The notes beneath the pieces are model-generated. The model did not search any database. It was not told where the DNA came from and saw nothing but the letters and a program-made list of their open reading frames with translations. Positions 26,414-36,020 of a DNA stretch of 64,000 nucleotides are shown piece after piece (positions within the stretch are counted from its first letter, which is position 1; every line of letters begins with the position of its first letter). The position numbers were made by a program, and so were the translations under genes. The DNA is from Streptomyces albus subsp. albus (lineage in GTDB: Bacteria; Actinomycetota; Actinomycetes; Streptomycetales; Streptomycetaceae), in NCBI RefSeq assembly GCF_000725885.1, contig NZ_JODR01000012.1:1-64000 (forward strand). The letters are read 5' to 3'.

Positions 26414-27952
26414 ATGGATCCGAGACCTTCCAAGCGGCGGCGTGCTCTCGCGGTGCCGCTGGGACTGGTGCTGACCGCTTCGCTGGGCCTGGCGGGCGCC
26501 GCCGCGGCGAATGCGCAGAGCACCACGGACACCGCTGCGCCGAAGGCGAAGGCGGGCGAGAAGCTCAGCTACGTCGTCAACACGGCGACCGACGGCGGTA
26601 CCGTCGAACGTGTCAAGAAGGAGATACGCGAAGCTGACGGCAAGGTCGTCGCGACGTACAAGAAGATAGGCGTCATCGTCGCGCACTCCGCCAACCCGGA
26701 GTTCGGCCAGACCCTCCGCGCGGTCAAGGGAGTCGACTCCGCGGGCGCCACGCGTACCGCCCCGCTCCAGGCCGCGACCACCACCGAGGTGGGCAAGCCG
26801 GTCTTCGTCAAGGAGCCGAAGAAGGCGTCCACGCTGGCGAAGGCGCAGGCCAACGGCCAGGAGCCGCTGGAGTCCCTCCAGTGGGACAAGCGGGCCATCA
26901 AGGCCGACAAGGCCGCCCTGGTCAACGAGGGCAGCAAGAAGGTCACCGTCGGAGTCATCGACACCGGCGTGGACGACACCCACCCGGATCTGAAGGCCAA
27001 CTTCTCCGCGAAGCAGTCCGCCAACTGCGTCGGCGGCAAGGCCGACACCTCGCGCGGCGCCTGGCGCCCGTACAACCCGGACGAGGACTACCACGGCACC
27101 CACGTGGCGGGCATCATCGCGGCCGACCGCAACGGCGTCGGCATCGCGGGCACCGCGCCCGGCGTCAAGGTCTCGTCCATCAAGGTGAGCGAGCCGGAGA
27201 CCTCGCTGTTCTACGGCGAGGCGGTCGTCTGCGCGATGGTCTTCGCCGCGGACCACGGCGTCTCGGTCACCAACAACAGCTACTACGTCGACCCGTGGCT
27301 GTACAACTGCGACGACCAGGCCGACCAGAAGGCGATCGCCGACGCGGTGCAGCGTTCCGTCAAGTACGCGCAGCGCAAGGGCGTCACCACGGTCACCTCC
27401 GCGGGCAACTCCTCGCACGACCACGCGGCGGCGCAGATCGTCGACGACTCCAGCCCGAACGACAGCACGCCGGTCAAGCGCACCATCAACCCGGCGTCCT
27501 GCCCGGACGTGCCCACGATGCTGGAGGGCGCGACCTCCGTCTCGGCGACGGGCCCGGAGAACCTCAAGTCGTACTACTCCAACTACGGCCGCAACCAGAT
27601 CGACGTGACGGCCCCGGGCGGTGACCGGGCCTTCCAGACCCCGGACGAGCCGGCCAAGGACGGCGGCGTGCTGTCCACCATGCCGAACGGCGAGTACGCC
27701 TACCTCCAGGGCACCTCGATGGCGGGCCCGCAGGTCGCGGGCGTGGCTGCGCTGCTCAAGAGCACCCACCCCAAGTCGAGCGCCCAGGAGATTTCCTGGC
27801 TGCTGAAGGCCCAGGCGCAGACCCTGCCGTGCCCGGCGAGCTACGACCCGGACGGCAAGGGCACCTACGCGGCCAAGTGCACCGGTGTGAAGGGCAACAA
27901 CAGCTTCTACGGTCACGGACTGGTGGACGCGCTGGCGGCCGTCACGAAGTGA
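26414..27952 (+). CDS. secreted S8 family serine peptidase (subtilase)
   Basis: This 512-residue protein has a signal peptide (about 1-34, with AGAAAANA before the cut), a propeptide-like region (about 50-120) and a subtilisin catalytic domain. The triad is Asp183 (VIDTGVDDTHPDL), His227 (HGTHVAG) and Ser435 (GTSMAGPQVAGVAALL), with Asn in SAGNSS as oxyanion residue. It should be exported and degrade extracellular protein. Ribosome binding site GGAGA lies five bases before the ATG at 26414. The region 26166-26413 upstream holds only promoter sequence. A strong terminator follows. Confidence 0.94.
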   Translation: MDPRPSKRRRALAVPLGLVLTASLGLAGAAAANAQSTTDTAAPKAKAGEKLSYVVNTATDGGTVERVKKEIREADGKVVATYKKIGVIVAHSANPEFGQTLRAVKGVDSAGATRTAPLQAATTTEVGKPVFVKEPKKASTLAKAQANGQEPLESLQWDKRAIKADKAALVNEGSKKVTVGVIDTGVDDTHPDLKANFSAKQSANCVGGKADTSRGAWRPYNPDEDYHGTHVAGIIAADRNGVGIAGTAPGVKVSSIKVSEPETSLFYGEAVVCAMVFAADHGVSVTNNSYYVDPWLYNCDDQADQKAIADAVQRSVKYAQRKGVTTVTSAGNSSHDHAAAQIVDDSSPNDSTPVKRTINPASCPDVPTMLEGATSVSATGPENLKSYYSNYGRNQIDVTAPGGDRAFQTPDEPAKDGGVLSTMPNGEYAYLQGTSMAGPQVAGVAALLKSTHPKSSAQEISWLLKAQAQTLPCPASYDPDGKGTYAAKCTGVKGNNSFYGHGLVDALAAVTK

Positions 27953-28019
27953 CGCTCACCCTCTGACGGGTCCCGGGCCGGGTGCGACGCGCCCGGTGCG
28001 GGGCCGGCGGGGAGAAGCC

Positions 28020-28051
28020 GGGGCCGGGCCGCTTCCGAGCGGCCCGGCCCC
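28020..28051. terminator. perfect 13-bp hairpin terminator
   Basis: GGGGCCGGGCCGC (28020-28032) pairs perfectly with 28039-28051 around a six-base loop, 68 bases after the subtilase stop. It lies between converging genes and may work both ways. Confidence 0.8.
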
Positions 28052-28082
28052 CGTGCGTCTGTGCCTCCGTGCGCGGGGCCTC

Positions 28083-28124
28083 CGTATGTCCGGCGCCGTA
28101 TGTCCGGCCCCGAATGTCCGGCTG
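28083..28124. repeat. three tandem 14-bp repeats
   Basis: Units CGTATGTCCGGCGC, CGTATGTCCGGCCC and CGAATGTCCGGCTG follow each other without a gap between the subtilase terminator and the end of the fatty acid hydroxylase gene. I see no coding function. Confidence 0.7.
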
Positions 28125-28159
28125 CGCCGGCAAGGGGACGGCGGATCGGCGGATCGGTG

Positions 28160-29095
<936 letters not shown>

Positions 29096-29724
29096 GTCAG
29101 GAAGGTAAGGGTGCCGGGCGCGGTCCCGCCAGGGGTTGTTACTCGTGCGTATGCGAAAAACCGTCAACAACACGCGGGAACGGGCGCCCGCCTCACGGGC
29201 ATTGGGAGAGCAGGCGGGGCGCCGCGCCGGTACGGAGGGCGGGCGCTTCACGGAGGGGCGATGGTGGGCACGCCGCGCGGGCGAGGAGGGACGGGGCGCC
29301 GCCCCACTCTGGTGAGGGCGGGCGCTCACCCGGGCGTCGGGGGGCGCACCTCACGGGCGTCGAGAACCGACGCTCACCTCGCGGACCCGGAGAGCGGGCG
29401 GGCGACGCGGAGGACGGGCGCCGAGGGCGGCGGGCGCGCCTCGCGGGCGGGGGCGACGGGCACTCACCGGGCACGAAGGGCGCCCACCTCGCGGACTCGG
29501 AGAGCAGCCGGGCGCCTCACAGACACCGAGAGCAGACGCCCGCCTCACGGACGATCCGGGAAGCCGGCAGGCGCGCGCCGCGCCGGCGCGAGCAGGCGCC
29601 GCGCCGGTGCGGAGGCCGCCGCGCCGGTGCGGAGGCCGTCGAGGCGGCGGGTCCCGGTGGTGCGGGCCGGCCCGCAACGCCGTGGCAGCGGCGGCCGAGG
29701 TGCCGCTGCCACGGCGGCTCCGCG
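29096..29724. repeat. non-coding region with degenerate tandem repeats
   Basis: No credible gene lies in these 629 bases. From about 29185 to 29560 a loose motif recurs at irregular spacing, roughly CGCCCGCCTCACGGAC followed by GGAGAGCAG and CGGGCG, seven times or so, for example near 29187, 29345, 29373, 29487 and 29535. At 29601-29640 there are two copies of a 20-bp unit (GCGCCGGTGCGGAGGCCGCC, second copy with one change). Composition is G+C saturated. Confidence 0.6.
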
Positions 29725-30960
29725 TCACCAGACGCGGACCCTTCCCTCGGGGGCGAACGCCGGGCTGGTCGCCTCGGCCGGGATCTCCGTCAGCGGCTCG
29801 GCGATCTCCTCGACCGTGGGGCCGACCCGGGCCGCGATGGGGTCGAGCAGCGCCAGGTCGAAGCCGTACACCCGTGCCGCGTTGCCGCCCACCATGGCGG
29901 CGACCTCCTGCGGGGGCAGCCCCGCGAACGCGATGCGCAGCCCCTCCCGTGAGTAGGGGTGGGTGCCCTCGTCGTGCGGATAGTCGCTGCCCCACATGAT
30001 CTTGTCCTGTCCGATGCGGGAACGCAGCGGCACCTCGTGGGGCCGCATGAAGCTGGCCCCGACGTAGCAGTTGTCGTGCCACACCTCGCTGGGGCGGGCG
30101 CCCATCGCGGCGGCCAGTCCGGCGCCGAACTTCGCCTCGGCGGTGGCCGTGCGGCCCGCGGCGGCGGCCAGGCGGCCGTGGTAGTAGTCGAGCATCTCCA
30201 GCACGCCGGGTATCCATCCGGAGCCCTGCTCGGTCAGCACCAGCCGCAGCCCGGGGTGGCGCCGGAAGGCACCGCCGAAGGTCAGGTGCCACAGGGCGCG
30301 GTGCGAGAACCAGGTGGTCTCGACCATGAAGACGGCGCGGGCGGCGGGCTCGTCGCCCAGCTGGGGCGAGGCGGAGCCGCCGTGGTGGTTGACCGGGACG
30401 TCCAGTTCGGCGCAGACGGCCCACAGCGGGTCGTAGGCCTGTGAGTACAGCTCGGGGATGCCGGAGCCCGGGGGGACGCCGGGCAGCAGCACACCGCCGC
30501 TCAGCCCGTTCGCGCGGGCCCACCGCACCTCCGCCGCAGCCTGCTCGACGTCGTTGAGGAGGATCTGCGCGACCCCGGCCCGCCGCCCCGGCGCGGCGGC
30601 GCAGAAGTCGGCCAGCCACCGGTTGTGGGCGCGCAGTCCGGCCCACCGCCGCTCCAGTTCGGCGCTGCCGGGCACGGGGGCCATGAGCGACGCGGAGGGG
30701 AAGAACGGCGGGATGGTGTTGGGGTAGACGACCTCGGCGACGATGCCGTCCGCCTCCAGCTCGGCCAGCCGCCGCCCGGAGTTCCAGTTGCGGTCGGCGG
30801 TGTCGGCGAGCAGGTCCTCGTACGGGTTGACGTAGGTGGCCGCCCAGGCGTCGAACTCGTCGTGCCAGCGCTTGCCCAGATAGGGCTTGTAGTCCGGCAG
30901 GTCGGCGCCGGCGTGGCAGTCGGCGGAGATGACGGTGTAGCGGTGTGCCGGGCCGGTCAT
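29725..30960 (-). CDS. amidohydrolase family protein (second copy of pair)
   Basis: This 411-residue TIM-barrel metal hydrolase belongs to the amidohydrolase-2 group (COG2159). Shared features with its upstream neighbour are VISADCHAG near the N-terminus, LRAHNRWLADFCAAAPGRR, HHGGSA, the FGGAFRRHPGLRLVL block and a GSDYPHDEGT motif with the metal-ligand Asp. The first metal motif is DCHAG rather than the usual DxHxH. The reaction could be hydrolysis or decarboxylation; the substrate is unknown. It overlaps the upstream paralogue by four bases (ATGA) and is the last gene of the TetR-flanked operon. Confidence 0.83.
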   Translation of the reverse strand: MTGPAHRYTVISADCHAGADLPDYKPYLGKRWHDEFDAWAATYVNPYEDLLADTADRNWNSGRRLAELEADGIVAEVVYPNTIPPFFPSASLMAPVPGSAELERRWAGLRAHNRWLADFCAAAPGRRAGVAQILLNDVEQAAAEVRWARANGLSGGVLLPGVPPGSGIPELYSQAYDPLWAVCAELDVPVNHHGGSASPQLGDEPAARAVFMVETTWFSHRALWHLTFGGAFRRHPGLRLVLTEQGSGWIPGVLEMLDYYHGRLAAAAGRTATAEAKFGAGLAAAMGARPSEVWHDNCYVGASFMRPHEVPLRSRIGQDKIMWGSDYPHDEGTHPYSREGLRIAFAGLPPQEVAAMVGGNAARVYGFDLALLDPIAARVGPTVEEIAEPLTEIPAEATSPAFAPEGRVRVW

Positions 30961-32246
30961 GTGTCCCTCCCCACGAACGGGAAGTCGCCGCCGGTCAGCC
31001 AGTGCCGCCCTGTCGTACGGGCGCGGCGCCAGGACTCCTCGACGGGCCGCTGGTCGGCGGGCTGGCCCAGGTCGGCGGGGGTGGGGCCGATCCGGCGGGC
31101 GAGCGGTGCCAGGGCTGCGGTGTCGAAGCCGAAGATCTCGGCGGCTGACTCGCCCAGCATCCGGCGGGTCTCGGTGACGGGGATGTCGTGGAAGGTGTCG
31201 CGCAGCCAGCCGCGGGTGTTCGGCCAGGTGCCCTCGGGGTGCGGGAAGTCGCTGCCCCACAGGATGTTGTCGACGCCGATCTCGTAGCGCTGGGCCAGTT
31301 CGCGGCGTTTGGTGTTGGTGGCGCAGACGAAGACCTGGCGGTCGAGGTACTCGTGCGGCGGACGGGAGAGCCCCGCGAACGGCGAGAGCTTCTTGCCGCC
31401 GTGCGCGCCCAGGTAGAGCCGGTCCATGAACCACAGCAGGTTCGGCAGCCACCAGCAGCCGGACTCGGCGATGCCGAACCGCAGCCCGGGGTGCCGCTCG
31501 AAGGCACCGGACCACAGCAGGAACCACAGCGGACGCGCGGGCCACCAGGTGACCTCGCTGACGTAGATGCCCAGGTGATCGCCGTACTCGTGGCGGGGCG
31601 CCGCACCCGAGTGGGTGACGACGGGCATGCCGGTCTCCGCGGCGGCGGCCCATACCGGGTCGTAGCGGCGGTCGTGGTAGGGCGCCTTGTCCACCCACAT
31701 GGCGGGGATCATCAGCGCGCCGAGACCGGACTCCTTGGCGCGGTGGATCTCGGCGACGACGGTGTCCGGCTCGGCGGTGACGGGCAGCAGGGCGACGCCG
31801 CAGTGCCGCTCGGGGTGGGCGGAGCAGAAGTCGGCCAGCCAGCGGTTGTGGGCGCGGGCGCCGGCCATGCCCAGTTCGGGGTCGTGGTCGCCGGACAGGC
31901 CGAGGCCGACGCCGAAGGGGGCCGCGGTGCCGCTGTCCACGGCGTCGGCGTCGGGGAAGACGACTTCGCCGGCCACGCCGTCGCCGTCGAGTTCCTTGAC
32001 GCGCTGGGCCGCGTCCCAGCCGCCGCGCAGCCCTTCCTCGTGCTCCTCGAACCATTTGCGGGCGAAGGCCTCGTTGCGGATGCCGAGCCGGGTGGACTCC
32101 TCGATGCGCGCCTGCCGCTGGGCGAGGAATTCGTCGAAGTCCCGGTGGTGGGCGGCCTCCAGATAGGGCCGGTACTGCTCGGTGGGCAGCCCGGCGTGGC
32201 AGTCGGAGGAGATGATCAGGTACGGGTCGTCGTGGGGCGCCTGCAT
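30957..32246 (-). CDS. amidohydrolase family protein (first copy of pair)
   Basis: This 429-residue protein is a paralogue of the next gene. It has IISSDCHAG at residues 11-19, a partly conserved tyrosine-proline segment (YRPYLE), ARAHNRWLADFCSAHPERH, THSGAA, FERHPGLRFGIAESG and GSDFPHPEGTWPNTRGW. Two tandem paralogues suggest either a heteromeric enzyme or two successive or parallel hydrolytic steps. It begins 11 bases after the SDR gene stop, in one operon. No secretion signal is present. The substrate is not predictable from sequence. Confidence 0.83.
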   Translation of the reverse strand: MQAPHDDPYLIISSDCHAGLPTEQYRPYLEAAHHRDFDEFLAQRQARIEESTRLGIRNEAFARKWFEEHEEGLRGGWDAAQRVKELDGDGVAGEVVFPDADAVDSGTAAPFGVGLGLSGDHDPELGMAGARAHNRWLADFCSAHPERHCGVALLPVTAEPDTVVAEIHRAKESGLGALMIPAMWVDKAPYHDRRYDPVWAAAAETGMPVVTHSGAAPRHEYGDHLGIYVSEVTWWPARPLWFLLWSGAFERHPGLRFGIAESGCWWLPNLLWFMDRLYLGAHGGKKLSPFAGLSRPPHEYLDRQVFVCATNTKRRELAQRYEIGVDNILWGSDFPHPEGTWPNTRGWLRDTFHDIPVTETRRMLGESAAEIFGFDTAALAPLARRIGPTPADLGQPADQRPVEESWRRARTTGRHWLTGGDFPFVGRDT

Positions 32247-32257
32247 GGCGGGCCCTC

Positions 32258-33142
32258 CTAACCGAGGATGAAACTCTCCAGGTAGTCCGGGTCGGCCCGC
32301 TCCAGCATCGAGCGGGCGCGGGCCCTGATCTGTGCGTCGCTGTGCTCGCTGGGCGGCAGCATCCAGAACCTGTCGTCCCGGATGCCCTCGACGACGAGGC
32401 CGGCGACCTCCTCGACGGGGGTGAACCGCACCTCGTGCCCGGCCTCGCGCATGGCGGCCTCCCACTGGTCGAGGCTGCGGTAGGGCGTCTTGCGGGGGCG
32501 GGTCTTGGCGTAGCGGGCGGGCCGGTTGCGGTACGACTCCCACAGGCCGGTGCGCAGCATGTGCGGGCCCGGGAAGAGCACCGAGGCGCCGACCCGCGCT
32601 CCCTCGGCCCGCAGGTGCGCGTACAGGGATTCGGTCATGGTGACGACGGCCGACTTGGTCACCGCGTACACCGAGGCGGTGGGCAGCGGTGCGATACCGC
32701 CGTCGCCGGAGGAGGTGTTGACGACGTGCCCGGGCTCGCCGGAGGCCAGCATGCGGGGCACGAAGGCGCGGATGCCGTGGAAGACGCCCCAGACGTTCAC
32801 GGCGAACGCCCATTTCCAGTCGTTGAGTTCGTGCTCCCACATCCGTCCTTCGGCGCCCGAGCCGACGCCCGCGTTGTTGCACAGGACGTGGACGGCGCCG
32901 AAGGTGTCGTGCACCGCCTCGGCCAGCTCCTCGACGGAGCCGGGGTCGCTCACGTCCGTCTCGCGCGCCAGAACGCGTGCGCCGGCGGCGCGCAGTTCGT
33001 CCGCGGCCCGCTCCAGCGGGGCACGCTCCACGTCGGCGAGGACGACCGAGAGCCCTTCGGCGGCGAAGCGGCGGGCCATGGCCAGGCCGATGCCGCCGGC
33101 CGCACCGGTGACGACGGCGGTCTGTCCCGCTTCCAGCCGCAT
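32258..33142 (-). CDS. SDR family oxidoreductase
   Basis: This 294-residue classical short-chain dehydrogenase has TGAAGGIG (12-19) for cofactor binding, an acidic LADVE after strand 2 (NAD preference likely), NNAG, and the catalytic Ser in NTSSGDGG plus Tyr and Lys in SVYAVTKSA. The C-terminal extension (about 215-294) is longer than in the basic enzymes. It is the second gene of a four-gene operon with an acetoacetate decarboxylase-like protein and two amidohydrolases. Its start ATG overlaps the stop of the upstream gene by one base (TGATG). Confidence 0.88.
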   Translation of the reverse strand: MRLEAGQTAVVTGAAGGIGLAMARRFAAEGLSVVLADVERAPLERAADELRAAGARVLARETDVSDPGSVEELAEAVHDTFGAVHVLCNNAGVGSGAEGRMWEHELNDWKWAFAVNVWGVFHGIRAFVPRMLASGEPGHVVNTSSGDGGIAPLPTASVYAVTKSAVVTMTESLYAHLRAEGARVGASVLFPGPHMLRTGLWESYRNRPARYAKTRPRKTPYRSLDQWEAAMREAGHEVRFTPVEEVAGLVVEGIRDDRFWMLPPSEHSDAQIRARARSMLERADPDYLESFILG

Positions 33143-33966
33143 CAGACGCTCCCCTCCCCCGCGGTGCCGTCCGCGCCCGGCGGAGGCCCGTCGAGCACCT
33201 GGGCCGCGTCGTCGTACCGCTGGTGCACGTACGGGAGCAGTTCCTCGGGCCGGACGCGGGCGGCGACCCGGCCCCGCTGGTCGCTGGTCTTCTCGCCGAG
33301 GGTGATCTCCACCAGACGGCGTACCGGCAGATCCGCCACGGGGTCGTAGGGCGAGTCGCGCAGGGTGACCGTGCCGGTGACCGATTCGAGCCGGCGCACC
33401 TTCTCGTGGCGCAGGCAGTGCACCAGCACCGGTTCGCCGTCGAAGCCGCTGCCGGCCACGCCGGGCAGGAACTTGAAGTAGAAGTCGAGCTTGGCGGTGG
33501 GCTCCGGCAGCGGCAGCGCACCGCCGACCGTGCCGGTGACCTCGACGAAGGTGATGCCGTGCCGCGCCAGCTTGGCCCGTACCGTGCCGTCGGGCCCGCG
33601 TTCGACGCCGACCTCGCCGAGCTTCTTGGGCTCGCCGAACACCTCCCGGCCGCCGATGAGGGCGCGTTCGTGGGTCATCGGCATCACCAGCGGGTACCAG
33701 CCGTCGGCGTCCGCGTGCCGGGCGGCCACGGCCACGGAGCCGGCGCCGAGCGGGTAGCCGGGCAGGTCCACCTGGCTGACGGCGGTGCGGACGAGGGGGC
33801 GGGCGGCGGGTTGGAGCGGCGGCGGCAGCACGGCGGCCACCACCTCGGGGTCGGTCTCCCAGACGGCCTGCAGGCCGGTGGACCAGATGTCGGGGAGCCG
33901 GGCGCTCGCCCGCCGTGCCCGTTCGGCCGCTTCCTGCCCGCGCGGCCCGTACCTGACTCGTGCCAT
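33142..33966 (-). CDS. acetoacetate decarboxylase-like protein
   Basis: This 274-residue protein belongs to the acetoacetate decarboxylase family. The family active-site segment is present: EVFGEPKKLGEV, with Lys114-Lys115 corresponding to the Schiff-base lysine pair of the clostridial enzyme. It may decarboxylate a beta-keto acid or act as an aldolase/dehydratase, as some relatives do. The ATG at 33966 is the first gene of the operon, divergent from a TetR regulator 106 bases away. Upstream codons in the longer frame are not conserved. Confidence 0.82.
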   Translation of the reverse strand: MARVRYGPRGQEAAERARRASARLPDIWSTGLQAVWETDPEVVAAVLPPPLQPAARPLVRTAVSQVDLPGYPLGAGSVAVAARHADADGWYPLVMPMTHERALIGGREVFGEPKKLGEVGVERGPDGTVRAKLARHGITFVEVTGTVGGALPLPEPTAKLDFYFKFLPGVAGSGFDGEPVLVHCLRHEKVRRLESVTGTVTLRDSPYDPVADLPVRRLVEITLGEKTSDQRGRVAARVRPEELLPYVHQRYDDAAQVLDGPPPGADGTAGEGSV

Positions 33967-34007
33967 CCGCGACACCTCCCGGGGACGGCGCCGCACCAAC
34001 GCGACGC

Positions 34008-34022
34008 TGTAACACCGTTACA
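34008..34022. promoter_or_regulatory. TetR operator candidate
   Basis: The perfect palindrome TGTAACACCGTTACA lies in the 106-base gap between the operon at 29725-33966 and the divergent TetR gene, 42 bases before the operon's first start codon. Length and symmetry fit a TetR dimer site. It is the only strong palindrome in this gap. Confidence 0.65.
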
Positions 34023-34072
34023 ACCATCTCCGCGAAGGGTGAAGACCCGCGCAGCGGTGAGAATGGGGGATC

Positions 34073-34813
34073 ATGCCGACTCCGCAGCGCCACCCCGCAC
34101 GGTCCGCCCCGCAGCGTGCCCCGCTCACCCGTGACGAGGTGATCGACGCCGCCGCGGCCCTGGTGCGGCAGCACGGCCCGCAGGCACTGACGATGCGCAG
34201 GCTGGCCGCCGAACTGCGCACCGCCGTCACCTCCATCTACTGGCACGTGGGCAACCGCGAGTCGCTGCTGGAGGCCCTCGTCGAGCGCACGGTGCGGGAG
34301 TTGGGCGACATCCGGCCGCGCGGCACCACACCGCGGGCCCGCATCGTCTCGGTGGCCCGCGCGCTGCGGCGTGAGTTGCTGGCCCGCCCGCATCTGGTCG
34401 CGATGGTGCACGAACGGGGCCTGACGGAGCGGATGTTCCACGCCGCCCAGCAGGCGCTCGCCCGGGAGGCGCACGCCGCCGGACTGCGCGGGGCGCGCGC
34501 GGCCGAGGCGGTACGCGCCGTGCAGTTCTCGGTCATCGGTCAGGTGCTGATCGAGCGCAACCGGGAGCGCTCACCCCAACAGCGTCCCGCCGAACCCGGA
34601 TGGTGGGAGCACGACCCGGCGGACACCGACCCCGCCCTCGTCCGCGCCCTGGCCGCCCCTCCCGACCCCGAGAAGGTGTTCACGGCGACGATACGGGCAC
34701 TGGTCGACGGTTTGCTCCCGATATCCGATTCGCCCCTTCCGACGCCTCGTCAGTCCGCCCGCACGGCAGACCGCACGGCGCCGCCGCGCACCTCGCGCGG
34801 CAGGCGTGCCTGA
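34073..34813 (+). CDS. TetR family transcriptional regulator
   Basis: This 246-residue regulator has an N-terminal TetR DNA-binding domain (about 18-65): LTRDEVIDAAAALVRQHG, then TMRRLAAELRTAVTSIYWHVGNRESLLEALVE. The rest is a helical ligand domain with a TetR_C-like pattern, ending in a disordered basic tail. It is divergent from the decarboxylase-SDR-amidohydrolase operon and probably represses it, with the palindrome between them as the site. The inducer would be a substrate or intermediate of that pathway. Confidence 0.88.
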   Translation: MPTPQRHPARSAPQRAPLTRDEVIDAAAALVRQHGPQALTMRRLAAELRTAVTSIYWHVGNRESLLEALVERTVRELGDIRPRGTTPRARIVSVARALRRELLARPHLVAMVHERGLTERMFHAAQQALAREAHAAGLRGARAAEAVRAVQFSVIGQVLIERNRERSPQQRPAEPGWWEHDPADTDPALVRALAAPPDPEKVFTATIRALVDGLLPISDSPLPTPRQSARTADRTAPPRTSRGRRA

Positions 34814-34849
34814 CACCGCTGTCAGTACCGCCCCGTATTCTCTGGAACC

Positions 34850-35884
34850 ATGCTCGAAGACCAGACGGCACGCACCGAGGGGATGTCCGAGCGCATCCCC
34901 GCGCAGCCCGCCGCCGACGCCCGGCCACCCCTCGACTGGCCGTCCGGATACCCGGACGGCTACGCGGTGGTGGACGTCGAGACGACGGGGCTGGCGCGCG
35001 ACGACCGGATAGTGTCGGCGGCCGTCTACCGCCTGGACGCGCGCGGCGAGGTCGAGGACCACTGGTACACCCTCGTCAACCCGCAGCGGGACCCGGGGCC
35101 CACCTGGATCCACGGGCTGACGGCCGAGGCGCTGGCCGAGGCGCCGCTCTTCGCCCAGATCGCCGACGAGTTCGCCGCCCGGCTCGCCGGACGGGTCCTG
35201 GTCGCGCACAACGCCATCTTCGACTGGTCGATGATCGCGCGGGAGTACGCCCGCGCCCGGCGCGAGGCACCCGTACGCCAGCGGCTGTGCACCATCGCCC
35301 TCTCCAAGGAACTCTCCCTGCCCCTGCCCAACCACAAGCTGGAATCGCTCGCCGCCCACTACGGCGTCGTCCAGCAGCGGGCGCACCACGCGCTGGACGA
35401 CGCGCGCGTACTGGCCGAGGTCTTCCGGCCCAGCCTGCATCTGGCGGCCCGGCACCAGGTACGGCTGCCGCTGCTGGCGTGCAAACCGCTGAGCGAGTGG
35501 TCCGAGTCGGTGGTGCGGCGCGGCGGCGGCCCGGCGGCCGGCGGCCACCGCTCCTACGGAAGCTGGCGGCCCTCCCGCAAACGGCCCGCCTGCCCCTACC
35601 CGAACCCGGGGCGGTACGAACCGGGAGGGCGGCTGGTGCAGGGGATGCGGGTGGCCATCTCCGGCGACACCTCCGTGGACCGCGAACTGCTGGAGGACCG
35701 CGCGATCGAGGCGGGACTGCACATCGCCACCAGCGTGTCGCGGCTCACCAGCCTGCTGGTCACCAACGACCCGGACGCGGCCACCTCCAAGCTCGTCAAG
35801 GCCCGCTCCTTCGGCACGCCCGTCATCGACGAGGCGGCCTTCACCCAGCTCCTCCAGGACGTCGCCCCGGCCCCCGCGAGCTGA
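34850..35884 (+). CDS. DEDDh 3'-5' exonuclease with C-terminal BRCT domain
   Basis: This 344-residue protein has a DnaQ/RNase T-type exonuclease domain (about 36-195). The catalytic set is Asp42 and Glu44 (VVDVETTG), Asp125 (AHNAIFDW), and His179 with Asp184 (HHALDDA). The C-terminal part (about 265-340, RVAISGDTSVDRELLEDRAIEAG and LVTNDPDAATSKLVKARSFGTPVIDEAAF) is a BRCT-like domain, as in bacterial DNA ligase. The combination suggests a DNA repair or proofreading role. It lies 36 bases after the TetR gene, which may be chance. Confidence 0.88.
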   Translation: MLEDQTARTEGMSERIPAQPAADARPPLDWPSGYPDGYAVVDVETTGLARDDRIVSAAVYRLDARGEVEDHWYTLVNPQRDPGPTWIHGLTAEALAEAPLFAQIADEFAARLAGRVLVAHNAIFDWSMIAREYARARREAPVRQRLCTIALSKELSLPLPNHKLESLAAHYGVVQQRAHHALDDARVLAEVFRPSLHLAARHQVRLPLLACKPLSEWSESVVRRGGGPAAGGHRSYGSWRPSRKRPACPYPNPGRYEPGGRLVQGMRVAISGDTSVDRELLEDRAIEAGLHIATSVSRLTSLLVTNDPDAATSKLVKARSFGTPVIDEAAFTQLLQDVAPAPAS

Positions 35885-36020
35885 GGCAGGAAGCTGAGGC
35901 CCGGGAGCTGGAGCCCGGAAGCCGAGCGCGCGAGCCGCGCCCGGGCCCGCCCCGCCGCGACTCGGGCGACCCGGGGCCCGCGCCCGGGCGCGGAGGGCCG
36001 AAGGGGTACCGTCAGTAGGC

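Noticed and set aside
29185..29640. CRISPR array
   Set aside because: The repeats are degenerate, irregularly spaced and without unique spacers of constant length; no cas genes are present.
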